Of a DNA stretch of 59,915 bases, positions 26,526 through 35,443 are shown one piece after another. The translations under genes were made by a program, and so were the position numbers. Every line of letters starts with the position of its first letter. Position 1 is the first letter of the stretch. The notes under the pieces were generated by a model. The model was given only the letters and a program-made list of their open reading frames with translations. It was not told the DNA's origin and made no database searches. This DNA comes from Cyanobacterium stanieri LEGE 03274 (GTDB taxonomy: Bacteria; Cyanobacteriota; Cyanobacteriia; Cyanobacteriales; Cyanobacteriaceae): the NCBI RefSeq assembly GCF_015207825.1, contig NZ_JADEWC010000020.1:1-59915 (forward strand), read 5' to 3'.

Positions 26526-27047
26526 ATGAATCTTATTGCCACAAAAGATATAAGTTTTGAAGGGGCGATCGCCCTTACCCAAGAATTTATCAATCAACTA
26601 CCCACCCTAGAAGAAGATAAACAAGAAAAAATAGTAGCTTCTTTAGTGCAATCTGCCAATGGTAGTAGGGGTTTTTTCGTCACCTATCTTACCCACGAAA
26701 ACCAATTAGTAGATAATCCATCCAACGGTATTATTCAAGGACTAAAATCTGCCCCAGAAATAGTGAGTGAATTATTAGTAAAAAACATTGCCATGTCAAC
26801 AGCCATGAGAATTACCCATCTTCATAATCACGATCAAACCATGGCAGAAAGCTCTCAAAAAGTAACCCAAAGAACAAAAAAAATAGTAGAACTTTGTCAA
26901 ATTGATCAAGTAAAAAACAAAATTTCTCAAATGCAGAATACCATTAAAAATAAGAGTGGAGAATATCAAGATTTTCTAAACCGTTGGGGTTATGATGACG
27001 AGCAAAAAAAAGCTATCCTAGAATCAATCCAAGGAATAGTTGACTAG
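26526..27047 (+). CDS. Conserved cyanobacterial protein, function unknown
   Basis: A 173-residue, mainly helical, soluble protein. Features are GAIALTQEFINQLPTLEEDK, NGSRGFFVTYLTHE and TAMRITHLHNHDQ, then a helical C-terminal half rich in K, Q and E. No signal peptide, membrane span or catalytic motif was recognised. It lies between the CobW-like gene (34-bp gap) and ycf54 (53-bp gap), all on the plus strand. Such position may mean co-expression but does not identify a function. Confidence 0.72.
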   Translation: MNLIATKDISFEGAIALTQEFINQLPTLEEDKQEKIVASLVQSANGSRGFFVTYLTHENQLVDNPSNGIIQGLKSAPEIVSELLVKNIAMSTAMRITHLHNHDQTMAESSQKVTQRTKKIVELCQIDQVKNKISQMQNTIKNKSGEYQDFLNRWGYDDEQKKAILESIQGIVD

Positions 27048-27100
27048 CACCCATCAATTACCAGACAATAGTAAGAAAATAATTTATTTAAACGAAATTT

Positions 27101-27433
27101 ATGGCAACCTATTATTACATCGCAGCAAGTGAAAAATTTTTAACCAGCGATAACGAAAACCTACATGAAGTTTTAGACGAAAGACACAGATTTTATAAAG
27201 AACAAAATAAAGAAATTGACTTTTGGTTCATCAAACAACCTGCCTTCCTAGAAGCTCCTGAATTAGCTGATGTCAAAGCAAAATGTCCTCAACCTTCAGC
27301 GGCGGTAGTTTCTTTCGACAAAGAATGGATTACCTTCCTCAAACTAAGGTTAGAATATGTACTTTTTGGAGAATTTGAAGCCCCCTCCGATTCCATTCCT
27401 CAACCCATCGCTTCCCTAGTGACAAACCAATAA
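27101..27433 (+). CDS. ycf54: Ycf54, auxiliary subunit of Mg-protoporphyrin monomethyl ester cyclase
   Basis: A 110-residue protein of the Ycf54 family, conserved in cyanobacteria and plastids. It binds and stabilises the AcsF/ChlE diiron cyclase that forms ring E of chlorophyll. The start TYYYIAASEKFL and the block NKEIDFWFIKQPAFLEAPEL are diagnostic; the rest folds as a small alpha/beta domain. The 110-residue length is normal. No chlorophyll gene is adjacent. A terminator follows 26 bp after the stop. Confidence 0.92.
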   Translation: MATYYYIAASEKFLTSDNENLHEVLDERHRFYKEQNKEIDFWFIKQPAFLEAPELADVKAKCPQPSAAVVSFDKEWITFLKLRLEYVLFGEFEAPSDSIPQPIASLVTNQ

Positions 27434-27458
27434 AATATTTTTGGCGTTGCTGATTTTA

Positions 27459-27499
27459 CCCTCTCCCTTCATCGATTAAGGAAAAGAGAGGGATTTTTT
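27459..27499 (+). terminator. Rho-independent terminator after ycf54
   Basis: CCCTCTC (27459-27465) pairs with GAGAGGG (27486-27492) across a 20-nt loop, and a TTTTTT run follows. The gene after it is convergent, so it may serve both strands. Confidence 0.75.
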
Positions 27500-27510
27500 A
27501 TTTATTTTTT

Positions 27511-27834
27511 TTAGTCTAAATAACCCATTAAAAGAAACACGTCATCGATTTCGTTAGAAGCTACAGGACGATTTCCCATGACATTATATTGGTCGCTAAT
27601 TTGTAGAGTCCCTGCGGTAATGGGTCTTGAACCTGATAATACGAGGGTGTTTTTAACACTAAGATGAGATTTCGTAATAGGTCGAATCGAACCCACGGAC
27701 TTATAAGTGCTTACTACTTCCAAACTACTAGGCTGAATAGGTCTATTGTTAGGCAATATGGCGGTGGGTTGATTTGCCACTTCTAGGGCCGAAGTTTCTT
27801 GGTTTTGTTCTTGGTTTTCCCAATTATCGCTCAT
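27511..27834 (-). CDS. Small cyanobacterial protein with four RP-repeat units
   Basis: 107 residues. A polar N-terminus is followed by four degenerate units of about 20-23 residues, each beginning with Arg-Pro: RPIQPSSLEVV, RPITKSHLSVK, RPITAGTLQIS and RPVASNEIDDV. Each unit alternates a short polar turn with a hydrophobic strand, so a small beta solenoid or barrel is likely (inference). No signal peptide or membrane helix. I do not recognise a named family with a function. It converges on ycf54. Confidence 0.75.
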   Translation of the reverse strand: MSDNWENQEQNQETSALEVANQPTAILPNNRPIQPSSLEVVSTYKSVGSIRPITKSHLSVKNTLVLSGSRPITAGTLQISDQYNVMGNRPVASNEIDDVFLLMGYLD

Positions 27835-28087
27835 GGCTTATACTCCTTTTTTCTATGTTGTTCTACTATGCCTGATTTTTAGGCTTTTATTTGATTTATT
27901 TAAGTCTGAAAATTTTATTTTCAACGAGTACGTTTATTATACTCTGATGGGGATCATTGACAATTAGCCTTGATTTTGCTTCATTTTCTTTTTTCCTACT
28001 TTTTTTCATTTTTTTACCATAAATCTTTCATAATGTTTTCATTATTTGCTAAAATGGGGCTAAAGATAAATTAAAGTAATGTAGATA

Positions 28088-28831
28088 ATGAGTAACCTAA
28101 ATCCTGTCTCGGTGGAAAATCTCACCATTAGTTATCGTGAAGTAGAAGCGCTACGAAACATTAATTTGACCATCGCACCTGGAAGGGTTACAGGAATAAT
28201 CGGGCCGAATGGGGCGGGAAAAAGTACCTTAATGAAGGGAATGTTGGGCTTAATTTCGGCTCAATTTGGACGGGTATTATGGGGGGATAAACCTTTGGCT
28301 CAACAACGGAATAAGGTGGCTTACGTGCCTCAGAGAAGCCAAATTGACTGGACTTATCCTGCTACGGTGTGGGATGTGGTAATGATGGGCAGGGTTAAAA
28401 AAACTGGTTGGTTTTGTCCTTTTTCTCGCATCAGTAAAATGAAGGCTCAAAGTTGTCTTGAGCGTGTAGGGATGGGGGATTTGGGCGATCGCCCCATCGG
28501 ACAATTATCAGGGGGGCAACAACAAAGGGTATTCTTAGCCCGTTCTTTAGCCCAAGAAGCTGATATATTTTTCTTTGATGAACCTTTTGTGGGGGTAGAT
28601 CAAAAAACTGAGGTAGTTATCTTTAATATTTTTCAAGAATTGGCCGATGAAAATAAAATCGTCATGGTGGTTAACCACGACTTGGGGGAATCTATCCAAA
28701 ATTTTGATGACCTGATTTTACTGAATAAAAGTCTCATCGCTTCTGGTACAAGAGACAAGGTATTACGAGAGGAAAATCTTTCTTTTGCCTATGGTGGTGG
28801 AGTTTCTTTTTATGGCCGTAATGCAGCTTAG
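28088..28831 (+). CDS. Metal ABC transporter ATPase (MntA/ZnuC-like)
   Basis: A 247-residue ATPase subunit of a metal importer. Walker A is GPNGAGKST (about 40-48), the Q-loop lies in AYVPQRSQIDW, the signature is LSGGQQQRVFLARSL, and Walker B is IFFFDEPFVGVD. The VPQRSQIDW...TVWDVVMMGR segment is typical of Mn/Zn/Fe importers of the MntA type. The permease gene follows 199 bp downstream, but no substrate-binding protein gene is beside it. Manganese is the most likely metal by comparison with cyanobacterial mntCAB, but zinc or iron cannot be excluded. Confidence 0.88.
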   Translation: MSNLNPVSVENLTISYREVEALRNINLTIAPGRVTGIIGPNGAGKSTLMKGMLGLISAQFGRVLWGDKPLAQQRNKVAYVPQRSQIDWTYPATVWDVVMMGRVKKTGWFCPFSRISKMKAQSCLERVGMGDLGDRPIGQLSGGQQQRVFLARSLAQEADIFFFDEPFVGVDQKTEVVIFNIFQELADENKIVMVVNHDLGESIQNFDDLILLNKSLIASGTRDKVLREENLSFAYGGGVSFYGRNAA

Positions 28832-28833
28832 AG

Positions 28834-28868
28834 AATGGACAATTAACAATGGACAATTGACAATTAAT
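28834..28868. repeat. STRR-like heptamer array (ATTGACA/ATGGACA class)
   Basis: Five tandem 7-bp units (AATGGAC, AATTAAC, AATGGAC, AATTGAC, AATTAAT) start 3 bp after the stop of the metal ABC ATPase gene. The same class occurs at 36675, 39438, 43396, 48477 and 58741. Confidence 0.85.
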
Positions 28869-28953
28869 TTTTATTTAATTTTGTCTAATTATTTTGATTT
28901 TATTGCCTTGTGCCTCTTATTAGATTCTGATAAATCGTTAGGTAAAATAAAAG

Positions 28954-28971
28954 TCCCCCAGAATTGGGGGA
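28954..28971. repeat. Hairpin TCCCCCA-GAAT-TGGGGGA
   Basis: A perfect 7-bp stem with a tetraloop lies in the gap between the ABC ATPase and permease genes, followed by TTTAGG. The form resembles a dispersed hairpin common in cyanobacterial genomes. It may act as a weak terminator or processing site that adjusts the ratio of the two subunits. Confidence 0.6.
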
Positions 28972-29030
28972 TTTAGGGGCGAAATAATAAACAAGTAAAC
29001 AACTATTCCCTATTCCCTAGTTAGTTTAAA

Positions 29031-29879
29031 ATGGATTTTTTGATTGAGCCTTTACAATACGGTTTTATGCAACGCTCGTTAATCGTGGCGGTGGTGGTGG
29101 GTGTGATTTGTGCCGTGGTGGGTACTTATTTGATGGTGCAACGGTTAGCCCTTTTGGGGGATGCCATTAGTCACTCTGTACTACCCGGATTGGCGATCGC
29201 CTTTATTTTTGACTGGAATATTTTTACAGGGGCATTTATCGCAGGATTATTAAGCACCATATTAATAAATGTAATTAGAAATAACTCTCAAATCAAGGAA
29301 GATGCCGCCATGGGCATCGTTTTTTCTGCCTTTTTTGCTTTGGGAATTACCCTGATTACCATTGTCCAAAAGGATAATAAAATTGACCTTAATCATTTTC
29401 TTTTCGGTAATATTTTAAGTGTCAGTTTTACTGAAGTGAGGGATACCATTGCGATCGCGCTTTTCATCCTTTTAATAGTATTTTTATTCTATAAAGAGTT
29501 GTTGTTTTACACCTTTGACAAACTAGGGGCGCAATCCGTGGGTTTACCCGTATATTGGCTTGATTTTAGCCTAATGATCCTCATTGGCTTAACCATAGTC
29601 GCCAGTTTAAAAGCAGTGGGCGTTATTCTCGTCTTATCTTTACTTATCACCCCTTCTGCTACCGCCTACTTATTAGTAAAAAGACTTCATCAAGTGATGT
29701 TGGTGGGGGTATGTGTTGGAGTAATTTCTAGTATTACTGGAATGTATATCAGTTTTTATTATAATATTCCCTCTGGCCCTGCCATAGTTTTAGTAGCGAC
29801 TTTTTTATTCTTTTTATCTTTCTTGTTTAGTCCATCTCAAGGGTTGTTTACTAATTTTATAAAACTCAAACTTAAATAG
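29031..29879 (+). CDS. Metal ABC transporter permease (MntB/ZnuB-like)
   Basis: The membrane subunit of the metal importer encoded upstream, 282 residues with about eight helices (ABC-3 family). Family features are LMVQRLALLGDAISHSVLPGLAIAF (about 34-58), the helix-coupling DAISH segment, and LVLSLLITPSATAYLL (about 200-215). Together with the upstream ATPase it makes the core of an Mn/Zn/Fe importer; the periplasmic binding protein must be encoded elsewhere. The gap to the ATPase holds an STRR-like array and a hairpin, both unusual inside an ABC operon. Confidence 0.9.
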   Translation: MDFLIEPLQYGFMQRSLIVAVVVGVICAVVGTYLMVQRLALLGDAISHSVLPGLAIAFIFDWNIFTGAFIAGLLSTILINVIRNNSQIKEDAAMGIVFSAFFALGITLITIVQKDNKIDLNHFLFGNILSVSFTEVRDTIAIALFILLIVFLFYKELLFYTFDKLGAQSVGLPVYWLDFSLMILIGLTIVASLKAVGVILVLSLLITPSATAYLLVKRLHQVMLVGVCVGVISSITGMYISFYYNIPSGPAIVLVATFLFFLSFLFSPSQGLFTNFIKLKLK

Positions 29880-30074
29880 TTCTTTTACATAAAGTAAAAA
29901 TAATTATTTTACCTATTTAATAATTAATTAAAAAATATAAATATTTTTACCAATATATATAAATAATAGAAAATCAAGCAAAATATAACTAATAAAAAAA
30001 TTTCCGAAACATCTTAATATTTTGTTATAATTTAGATCTACACACGCCATCATCAAAATATATATTTCTAATCT

Positions 30075-31145
30075 ATGGTAGCAAGCGCACCGAATACAAA
30101 TAATCAAAGAATGCCCCTCACCCCAATTTTTAATCCGGGGGGTGACGATAGAATTGAAAATCGTAGTGTTTGGTTTGGCAACACCACCAACCTTATGCAA
30201 CTTAACGATGTTCGTTATTCTTGGGCCATTGGTTTATATCAACAAATGAGGGAAAATTTCTGGATTCCTCAAAAACTAGACATTACCCAAGATGTTACCG
30301 ATTATTGGAATTTAACCCCAGAAGAAAGACGAGCTTTTGAAGGTATTTTATCTTATTTAACCTTCCTTGATTCTGTACAAACTTGTAATATTCCTCACCT
30401 AAAAAGTTCTATTACAGCCCCAGAAATTAGTCTTTGTATGGCGGAACAAATTTCCCAAGAAGGAATGCACAATCACGCCTATCAATACATGATTGAAACT
30501 ATTATTCCTAGTGATAAAAGAGATCAAGTTTATGATTTTTGGCGTACTGACAAAGTGCTTTCTGCCCGTTGTGAATTTATCGCTGGTTATTATCAAAAAT
30601 ACATTGATAATCCTACCAAAGAAAATTATTTTGTAGCTCTTTTAAGTGATTATTTATTAGAGGGTTTATATTTTTATAACGGGTTTATTTTCTTTTACAA
30701 TTTAGCTGCTAGGATGTTAATGCCTGGTTCTGCGGATATTTTCAAGATGATTAACCGTGACGAGTTGAGCCACGTTAGATTATACCAAAGATTGATTCCC
30801 GAGGCGATGAAGACTTTTAACTATTCCCTCGATCAAATTTATGAAATGTTTGATACGGCGGTAAAACATGAGTGTCGTTGGACTAATCACATTGTAGGTA
30901 ATAATATTCTTGGTATTACTGAATCTAGCACGGAACGTTATACCAAATATCTTGCTAATATTAGGTTAAGGGCGATCGGTTTAGAACCTCTCTACACTGA
31001 TGCAAAGTATGCTAAGAGTCCTTATACTCATTTAGAGAAGTTTTCTGACACTAAAAAAGAAGGTAGCACCAAAGCGAACTTTTTTGAAGCCAGTGTAACC
31101 AGTTATATGATGTCTTCTGGGGTAACTGGTTGGGATGAAATTTAG
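30075..31145 (+). CDS. nrdB: Class I ribonucleotide reductase, beta subunit
   Basis: The 356-residue radical-bearing subunit that lets NrdA make deoxyribonucleotides. Metal ligands are seen at D99, E129, H132, E196, E230 and H233. Tyr136 sits seven residues after E129, the spacing of the radical tyrosine in E. coli R2, so this looks like a tyrosyl-radical enzyme rather than a class Ic form. The C-terminal tail that docks to NrdA is present. No nrdA is nearby. The upstream region is very AT-rich with TATAAT at 30026-30031. A hairpin (31181-31219) follows the gene. Confidence 0.95.
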   Translation: MVASAPNTNNQRMPLTPIFNPGGDDRIENRSVWFGNTTNLMQLNDVRYSWAIGLYQQMRENFWIPQKLDITQDVTDYWNLTPEERRAFEGILSYLTFLDSVQTCNIPHLKSSITAPEISLCMAEQISQEGMHNHAYQYMIETIIPSDKRDQVYDFWRTDKVLSARCEFIAGYYQKYIDNPTKENYFVALLSDYLLEGLYFYNGFIFFYNLAARMLMPGSADIFKMINRDELSHVRLYQRLIPEAMKTFNYSLDQIYEMFDTAVKHECRWTNHIVGNNILGITESSTERYTKYLANIRLRAIGLEPLYTDAKYAKSPYTHLEKFSDTKKEGSTKANFFEASVTSYMMSSGVTGWDEI

Positions 31146-31301
31146 ATAGTTTTATCTTTATCAACATCAACATATTACTAATTCCCCTTCTCTTTTTTGG
31201 AAAATATTTGAGGGGGAATAAAGGCAAGTATGTTAGGTTTTTAAAAATTTTTGTCCCCAATTCAGCCTTATTTTATAGCCCTGTTATTTTGTAATAAAAA
31301 A

Positions 31302-32561
31302 ATGATAACTTCCCAAAGATCAAAAGATTGGTTTTTAATTATCTTAACGGTAATTTTAACTGTCATTAGCTGTGTAACTATCTACACTACTCAAGTTTAT
31401 GAACAAGGAGACAATTGGCAACAACAGGCTATTATGGGTGTCATTGGTTTTGGTTGCTTGATAGGCTTAAGTAGATGGCGATATGATTCTTTATTAAAAT
31501 TTCATTGGTTACTGTACGCTATCACGAACATATCATTATTGGTGGTTATCTTTGCGGGGATAACGGTAAATGGGGCGCCCCGTTGGATTAATATTGCTGG
31601 TTTTAATGTTCAACCGTCAGAGTTTGCAAAATTGGCTGTTATTATCACTTTGGCTGCTTTGTTGCATCATCAAGATGCCTCGAAATTATCTAGTATTTTT
31701 AAAGCCTTGGGGGTGATAATCGTACCTTGGGCATTGGTTTTTATTCAACCTGATTTGGGTACATCTTTGGTTTTTGGGGTGGTAACTCTGGCGATGCTTT
31801 ATTGGGCAAATGCTAATTTTGGTTGGATTCTTTTAATGATTGCGCCATTATTTTCGGCTTTTTTGTTTAATTTGTTTTTACCAGGGTGGGTGGTGTTTAC
31901 GGCTTTAATGGTTTTAATTGCTTGGTTTACTTTACCCGATCGCGCCTTATGGAGTATTTTAGTATTATTTGTTAATTATGGGACAGGAAAATTAGGGGGG
32001 GTTTTGTGGAACTTACTTAAGGATTATCAGAAAGCCCGAATTACGCTTTTTCTTGACCCAGAACAAGACCCCTTGGGGGGGGGATACCATTTGATTCAAT
32101 CCCGCATTGCTATCGGTTCTGGGGGGCTGTGGGGCAATGGTTTTATGAATGGTTCTCAAACCCAGTTAAATTTTGTCCCGGAACAACATACGGATTTTAT
32201 TTTTAGTGCGATCGCTGATCAATTTGGTTTGGTGGGTTCTCTGGTAGTATTAGTTTTAATCTGGCTAGTATGTTGGCGTTTGGTGTTTATTGCCACAAGG
32301 GCAAAGGATAATTTTGGCTCATTAATTGCCATCGGTGTTTTGGCGATGATTGCTTTTCAGGCTATTATTAACATTGCCATGACCGTAGGTTTAGCACCGA
32401 TTACAGGAATTCCCTTACCTTTTCTTAGCTATGGGCGCTCATCTTTGTTGACTAATTTTCTTGCTTTTGGGGTGGTGGAATCCATTGCGAGTTTTAGGGT
32501 GACGAGTAAACGAAAAAAGACTGTTAAAAATAGCTTTCCAACGTTGATTATTCGAGAATAA
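31302..32561 (+). CDS. rodA: RodA, SEDS-family peptidoglycan polymerase
   Basis: A polytopic membrane protein of about 419 residues (about ten helices) of the RodA/FtsW/SpoVE family, which polymerises lipid II in the elongation machinery. Seen are GITVNGAPRWINIAGFNVQPSEFAKLAVI, HLIQSRIAIGSGGLWGNGF, FIFSAIADQFGLVGS and PITGIPLPFLSYGRSSLL. RodA is preferred over FtsW because of its length and lack of extensions. I chose ATG at 31302; an upstream TTG at 31251 would add 17 residues including a stretch unlike the family. Alanine racemase follows 57 bp downstream, so the two wall genes are probably co-transcribed. Confidence 0.92.
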   Translation: MITSQRSKDWFLIILTVILTVISCVTIYTTQVYEQGDNWQQQAIMGVIGFGCLIGLSRWRYDSLLKFHWLLYAITNISLLVVIFAGITVNGAPRWINIAGFNVQPSEFAKLAVIITLAALLHHQDASKLSSIFKALGVIIVPWALVFIQPDLGTSLVFGVVTLAMLYWANANFGWILLMIAPLFSAFLFNLFLPGWVVFTALMVLIAWFTLPDRALWSILVLFVNYGTGKLGGVLWNLLKDYQKARITLFLDPEQDPLGGGYHLIQSRIAIGSGGLWGNGFMNGSQTQLNFVPEQHTDFIFSAIADQFGLVGSLVVLVLIWLVCWRLVFIATRAKDNFGSLIAIGVLAMIAFQAIINIAMTVGLAPITGIPLPFLSYGRSSLLTNFLAFGVVESIASFRVTSKRKKTVKNSFPTLIIRE

Positions 32562-32618
32562 TTCAGTAAATTGTAATTGTTAAAAATACATTGTTTTTTG
32601 GAGTAGTCCATCAAAATA

Positions 32619-33752
32619 GTGACCAACGAAGATTTTAATTCTCTCACCCAAAGGGCTTGGGTTGAGATTGATTATCAAGCCCTTGCCCACAATGTAAGTT
32701 CTTTAAAAAGGATTCTTGCCCCGGAAACTAAGTTAATGACCGTCATCAAAGCCGATGCCTATGGTCATGGGGCGATAACTGTGGCTAAAGCTGTTTTAGA
32801 CTCGGGGGCTGACTATTTGGCGATCGCAACGTTATCGGAGGGAATAGACCTTAGAAAAGCAGGAATTAACGCCCCTATTATGATTCTAGGTGCGATCAAC
32901 ACCCCTGATGAGATCAAGGAAATTATTCGCTGGAATTTAGAGCCTACTATTTGTAACAGTGAGCAGGGGGCAATTTTTGCTCGGACTCTTGCTGATTTAG
33001 GTCAACGTTTATCGGTACATTTAAAAATTGATACGGGCATGTCCAGATTAGGAACACTGTGGCACGAAACCGTTACTTTTGTCAAGGAGATTAAATATTG
33101 CCCCTATTTGTCCATAAAAAGCCTTTATTCTCACCTTGCCACGGCGGATGATCTTGATCCAACGGTGATTAATCTGCAACATGAGCGTTTTAAAGAGGCG
33201 ATTAGGGAGTTAAAAGCGCATGGTATCCATATTCCCATGGTGCATTTAGCCAATTCTGCGGGAACAATGGTGGGTCAAGAGTTCCACTATGATATGGTTA
33301 GGGTTGGTTTAGGGTTGTATGGGTTATATCCTGCTCCCCATCTTCGAGATAAAGTGTCTCTTAAGCCTGTTATGGCGGTAAAAACCCGCATTACCCATAT
33401 TAAAGAAGTTCCCGTGGGTACAGGGGTTAGTTATGGTCATAGTTTTAAGTGCGATCGCCCTTCCACCATTGCCGTCATTGGCATTGGTTATGCGGATGGT
33501 GTTCCCCGACTTTTATCTAATAAAATGAAAGTAATAATTAGGGGGAAATATATACCACAAATTGGCAATATTACCATGGATCAAATCATGTTAGATATTA
33601 CCGATTTCCCTGATCTTAAAGTAGGAGATATAGTAACTTTAATCGGACAAAATAGCGATTTAACCATAAGTGCAGATGATTGGGCAAATATAATTGGTAC
33701 AATTTCTTGGGAAATTTTGTGCGGTTTTAAACATAGATTACCCCGTATTTAA
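32619..33752 (+). CDS. alr: Alanine racemase
   Basis: A PLP enzyme giving D-alanine for peptidoglycan. 377 residues, full length. The cofactor Lys44 lies in VIKADAYGHG, and the second catalytic residue, Tyr272, lies in GVSYGHSF; both are intact. The start is GTG, chosen because the fold begins a few residues later (AWVEIDYQALAHN). The upstream rodA and the convergent LD-carboxypeptidase make a small cell-wall neighbourhood. No terminator is evident in the 35-bp gap to the convergent gene. Confidence 0.95.
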   Translation: MTNEDFNSLTQRAWVEIDYQALAHNVSSLKRILAPETKLMTVIKADAYGHGAITVAKAVLDSGADYLAIATLSEGIDLRKAGINAPIMILGAINTPDEIKEIIRWNLEPTICNSEQGAIFARTLADLGQRLSVHLKIDTGMSRLGTLWHETVTFVKEIKYCPYLSIKSLYSHLATADDLDPTVINLQHERFKEAIRELKAHGIHIPMVHLANSAGTMVGQEFHYDMVRVGLGLYGLYPAPHLRDKVSLKPVMAVKTRITHIKEVPVGTGVSYGHSFKCDRPSTIAVIGIGYADGVPRLLSNKMKVIIRGKYIPQIGNITMDQIMLDITDFPDLKVGDIVTLIGQNSDLTISADDWANIIGTISWEILCGFKHRLPRI

Positions 33753-33787
33753 AATCAAGAACATTATTTGCTAATCTGAAAAAAAAA

Positions 33788-34693
33788 TTATTCCGATTGC
33801 TCATCGCCCACCGCCAAAATTCCCTCATCCCCATCAATGTAAGCCAGTTGCCCGAGGGGTAAACAAGCATTTTCCCCATCATGGCCAAAAGGTAAATCAC
33901 TGACAATGGGAATATTTAATCCCCCTAATCTCTCCTTCAAAACTTGGGTTACCGTCCAACTAGGGATATTATCAGGAACATCACAACCACTGAAACGCCC
34001 TAGGGCAATACCTTTTACCTTATCCAAAACCCCCATCAAACGCCACTGGGTTAACATTCTATCGAGACGATAGGGGGCTTCCCCCACATCCTCTAGGGCA
34101 AGAATCACTCCATCAAAATCAGGGCATAATGGAGTAGCTAAAATATTAGTGGCTACGGTTAAATTACCTACTAACAATTTACCTTTCTGTTTTCCTCCAC
34201 CCCATCCATTACCCCGCAACGGCGCGATACTTTTCCCTTGCAAATAGTCAAATAATCTATGAAGGGATGAGGGAGATTCTTGACTCATGGTGGTAATCAC
34301 TGGGCCATGGAGGGCGGTAATATTTTCTTGGTAAAGACTCCATAACAGGGTTGTAACATCAGAAAAACCAATTAACCATTTTGGAGTATCCATGGGCATC
34401 CATTGCCAATTTTCCAAGAGTCTAGCCCCCCCATAACCTCCTCTGACACAAATGATGGCTTTATATTCTGGATTTGTCCAGGCTTTATGGAGGGCTTGTC
34501 TGCGTATATCATCACTTCCTGCCAAATAACCCTCTTGGGCTTGATAGTTTTTTTCTAAGTCGATATGGTAACCCCTATCTTCCCAAATTTTTAGCCCTGC
34601 CAAAAATTTTTCTTTTTCTGTTTCTCTTAATGTACCACAAGGGGCGATCGCCATTAACCGATCATTTACTTTTAAAGGAGGAGGCAACAACAT
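33788..34693 (-). CDS. LD-carboxypeptidase (peptidase S66, LdcA/MccF type)
   Basis: A 301-residue serine peptidase. S66 enzymes cut the terminal D-Ala of tetrapeptide muropeptides for wall recycling; MccF relatives cleave microcin C. The likely triad is Ser111 in LIGFSDVT, Glu201 in ALEDVGE and His271 in PFGHDGEN, all present. RGGYGGARLL (84-93) is the family oxyanion motif. Its position beside alr and rodA favours LdcA. It is cytosolic, without a signal peptide. Confidence 0.9.
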   Translation of the reverse strand: MLLPPPLKVNDRLMAIAPCGTLRETEKEKFLAGLKIWEDRGYHIDLEKNYQAQEGYLAGSDDIRRQALHKAWTNPEYKAIICVRGGYGGARLLENWQWMPMDTPKWLIGFSDVTTLLWSLYQENITALHGPVITTMSQESPSSLHRLFDYLQGKSIAPLRGNGWGGGKQKGKLLVGNLTVATNILATPLCPDFDGVILALEDVGEAPYRLDRMLTQWRLMGVLDKVKGIALGRFSGCDVPDNIPSWTVTQVLKERLGGLNIPIVSDLPFGHDGENACLPLGQLAYIDGDEGILAVGDEQSE

Positions 34694-34788
34694 ATTAACG
34701 AAAAATAATTAGAGTTTGATTAAAAAGAGAAATTATCAAAAGAAGCAATGAATAACAGATATTAAACCCTGATACCCGATGTATTTAA

Positions 34789-34802
34789 TTAACAATTGTT
34801 AA
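34789..34802. promoter_or_regulatory. Perfect 14-bp palindrome, possible operator
   Basis: TTAACAATTGTTAA lies in the divergent region between the LD-carboxypeptidase gene and the 57-residue membrane protein gene. Perfect symmetry and position suit an operator, but the low complexity weakens the case. Confidence 0.3.
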
Positions 34803-34930
34803 CAATTAATTTGCTGATGATTCTTTGTTAAGAAATATAGCAAAATATGAATCTTCTTGACAAAAAAAAATATTCATGAAAAAGCGATGTTATCTTAGAT
34901 ACTTAATGATAAAAAACTTTTTTAAAAACT

Positions 34931-35104
34931 ATGCAAAGACCCCAAGAAAAAGATCTATTAAGTGCAGGATTAACCGCCGCTGTTGGTGCAGGAATTATTA
35001 CATCTTATGCCGTTAGTCAAGGTCAAAATCCCTTAGTAGCAACCGCAATTACTATATTTTCTGCGATATGCGCTGTTATTTGTCACCAAGCTGATTTAAT
35101 TTAG
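34931..35104 (+). CDS. Small two-helix membrane protein, function unknown
   Basis: A 57-residue frame from ATG to TAG. The polar N-terminus MQRPQEKDLLSAGL leads to two hydrophobic segments (about 13-26 and 36-51) separated by SQGQNPL, with a short tail CHQADLI. The codon use matches neighbours and the composition is protein-like. There is no strong ribosome site. I do not recognise a family; small proteins of this form are common in cyanobacterial membranes. Confidence 0.6.
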   Translation: MQRPQEKDLLSAGLTAAVGAGIITSYAVSQGQNPLVATAITIFSAICAVICHQADLI

Positions 35105-35443
35105 TAGTAGTTATTAATACTCATTAATAATGATAATTATTTGATTATTTATTTTTAGTAAAAAACTATAAATATTTGATGATAAAGCGGTTTTAAGGTT
35201 TAGGTTTTAGGTTATTTTGTATCATCCTTCAATTCAGAGAAAAAGTCAAAACCCTTGTAAAATCAAGGAAGGTTCGGTTTCAACATGATTAAAAGTACTA
35301 AGCCAAATCCATTAAGTTTATAGATCGGACTTGGTACTATACTAACTTCACTCAATGACTTATTAATTGATAACTCTACTTCCTAAAGTGAGTAGATTCT
35401 TGGTAATAAATTACACGGTGGGTAATACTTTACTATCTAGGTT
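35105..35443. other. Intergenic region with repeat fragment
   Basis: AT-rich and without a credible frame. Near its right end (35405-35427) TAATAAATTACACGGTGGG matches the core hairpin arm of the MITE-like family. This is a fragment rather than a full element. Confidence 0.55.
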
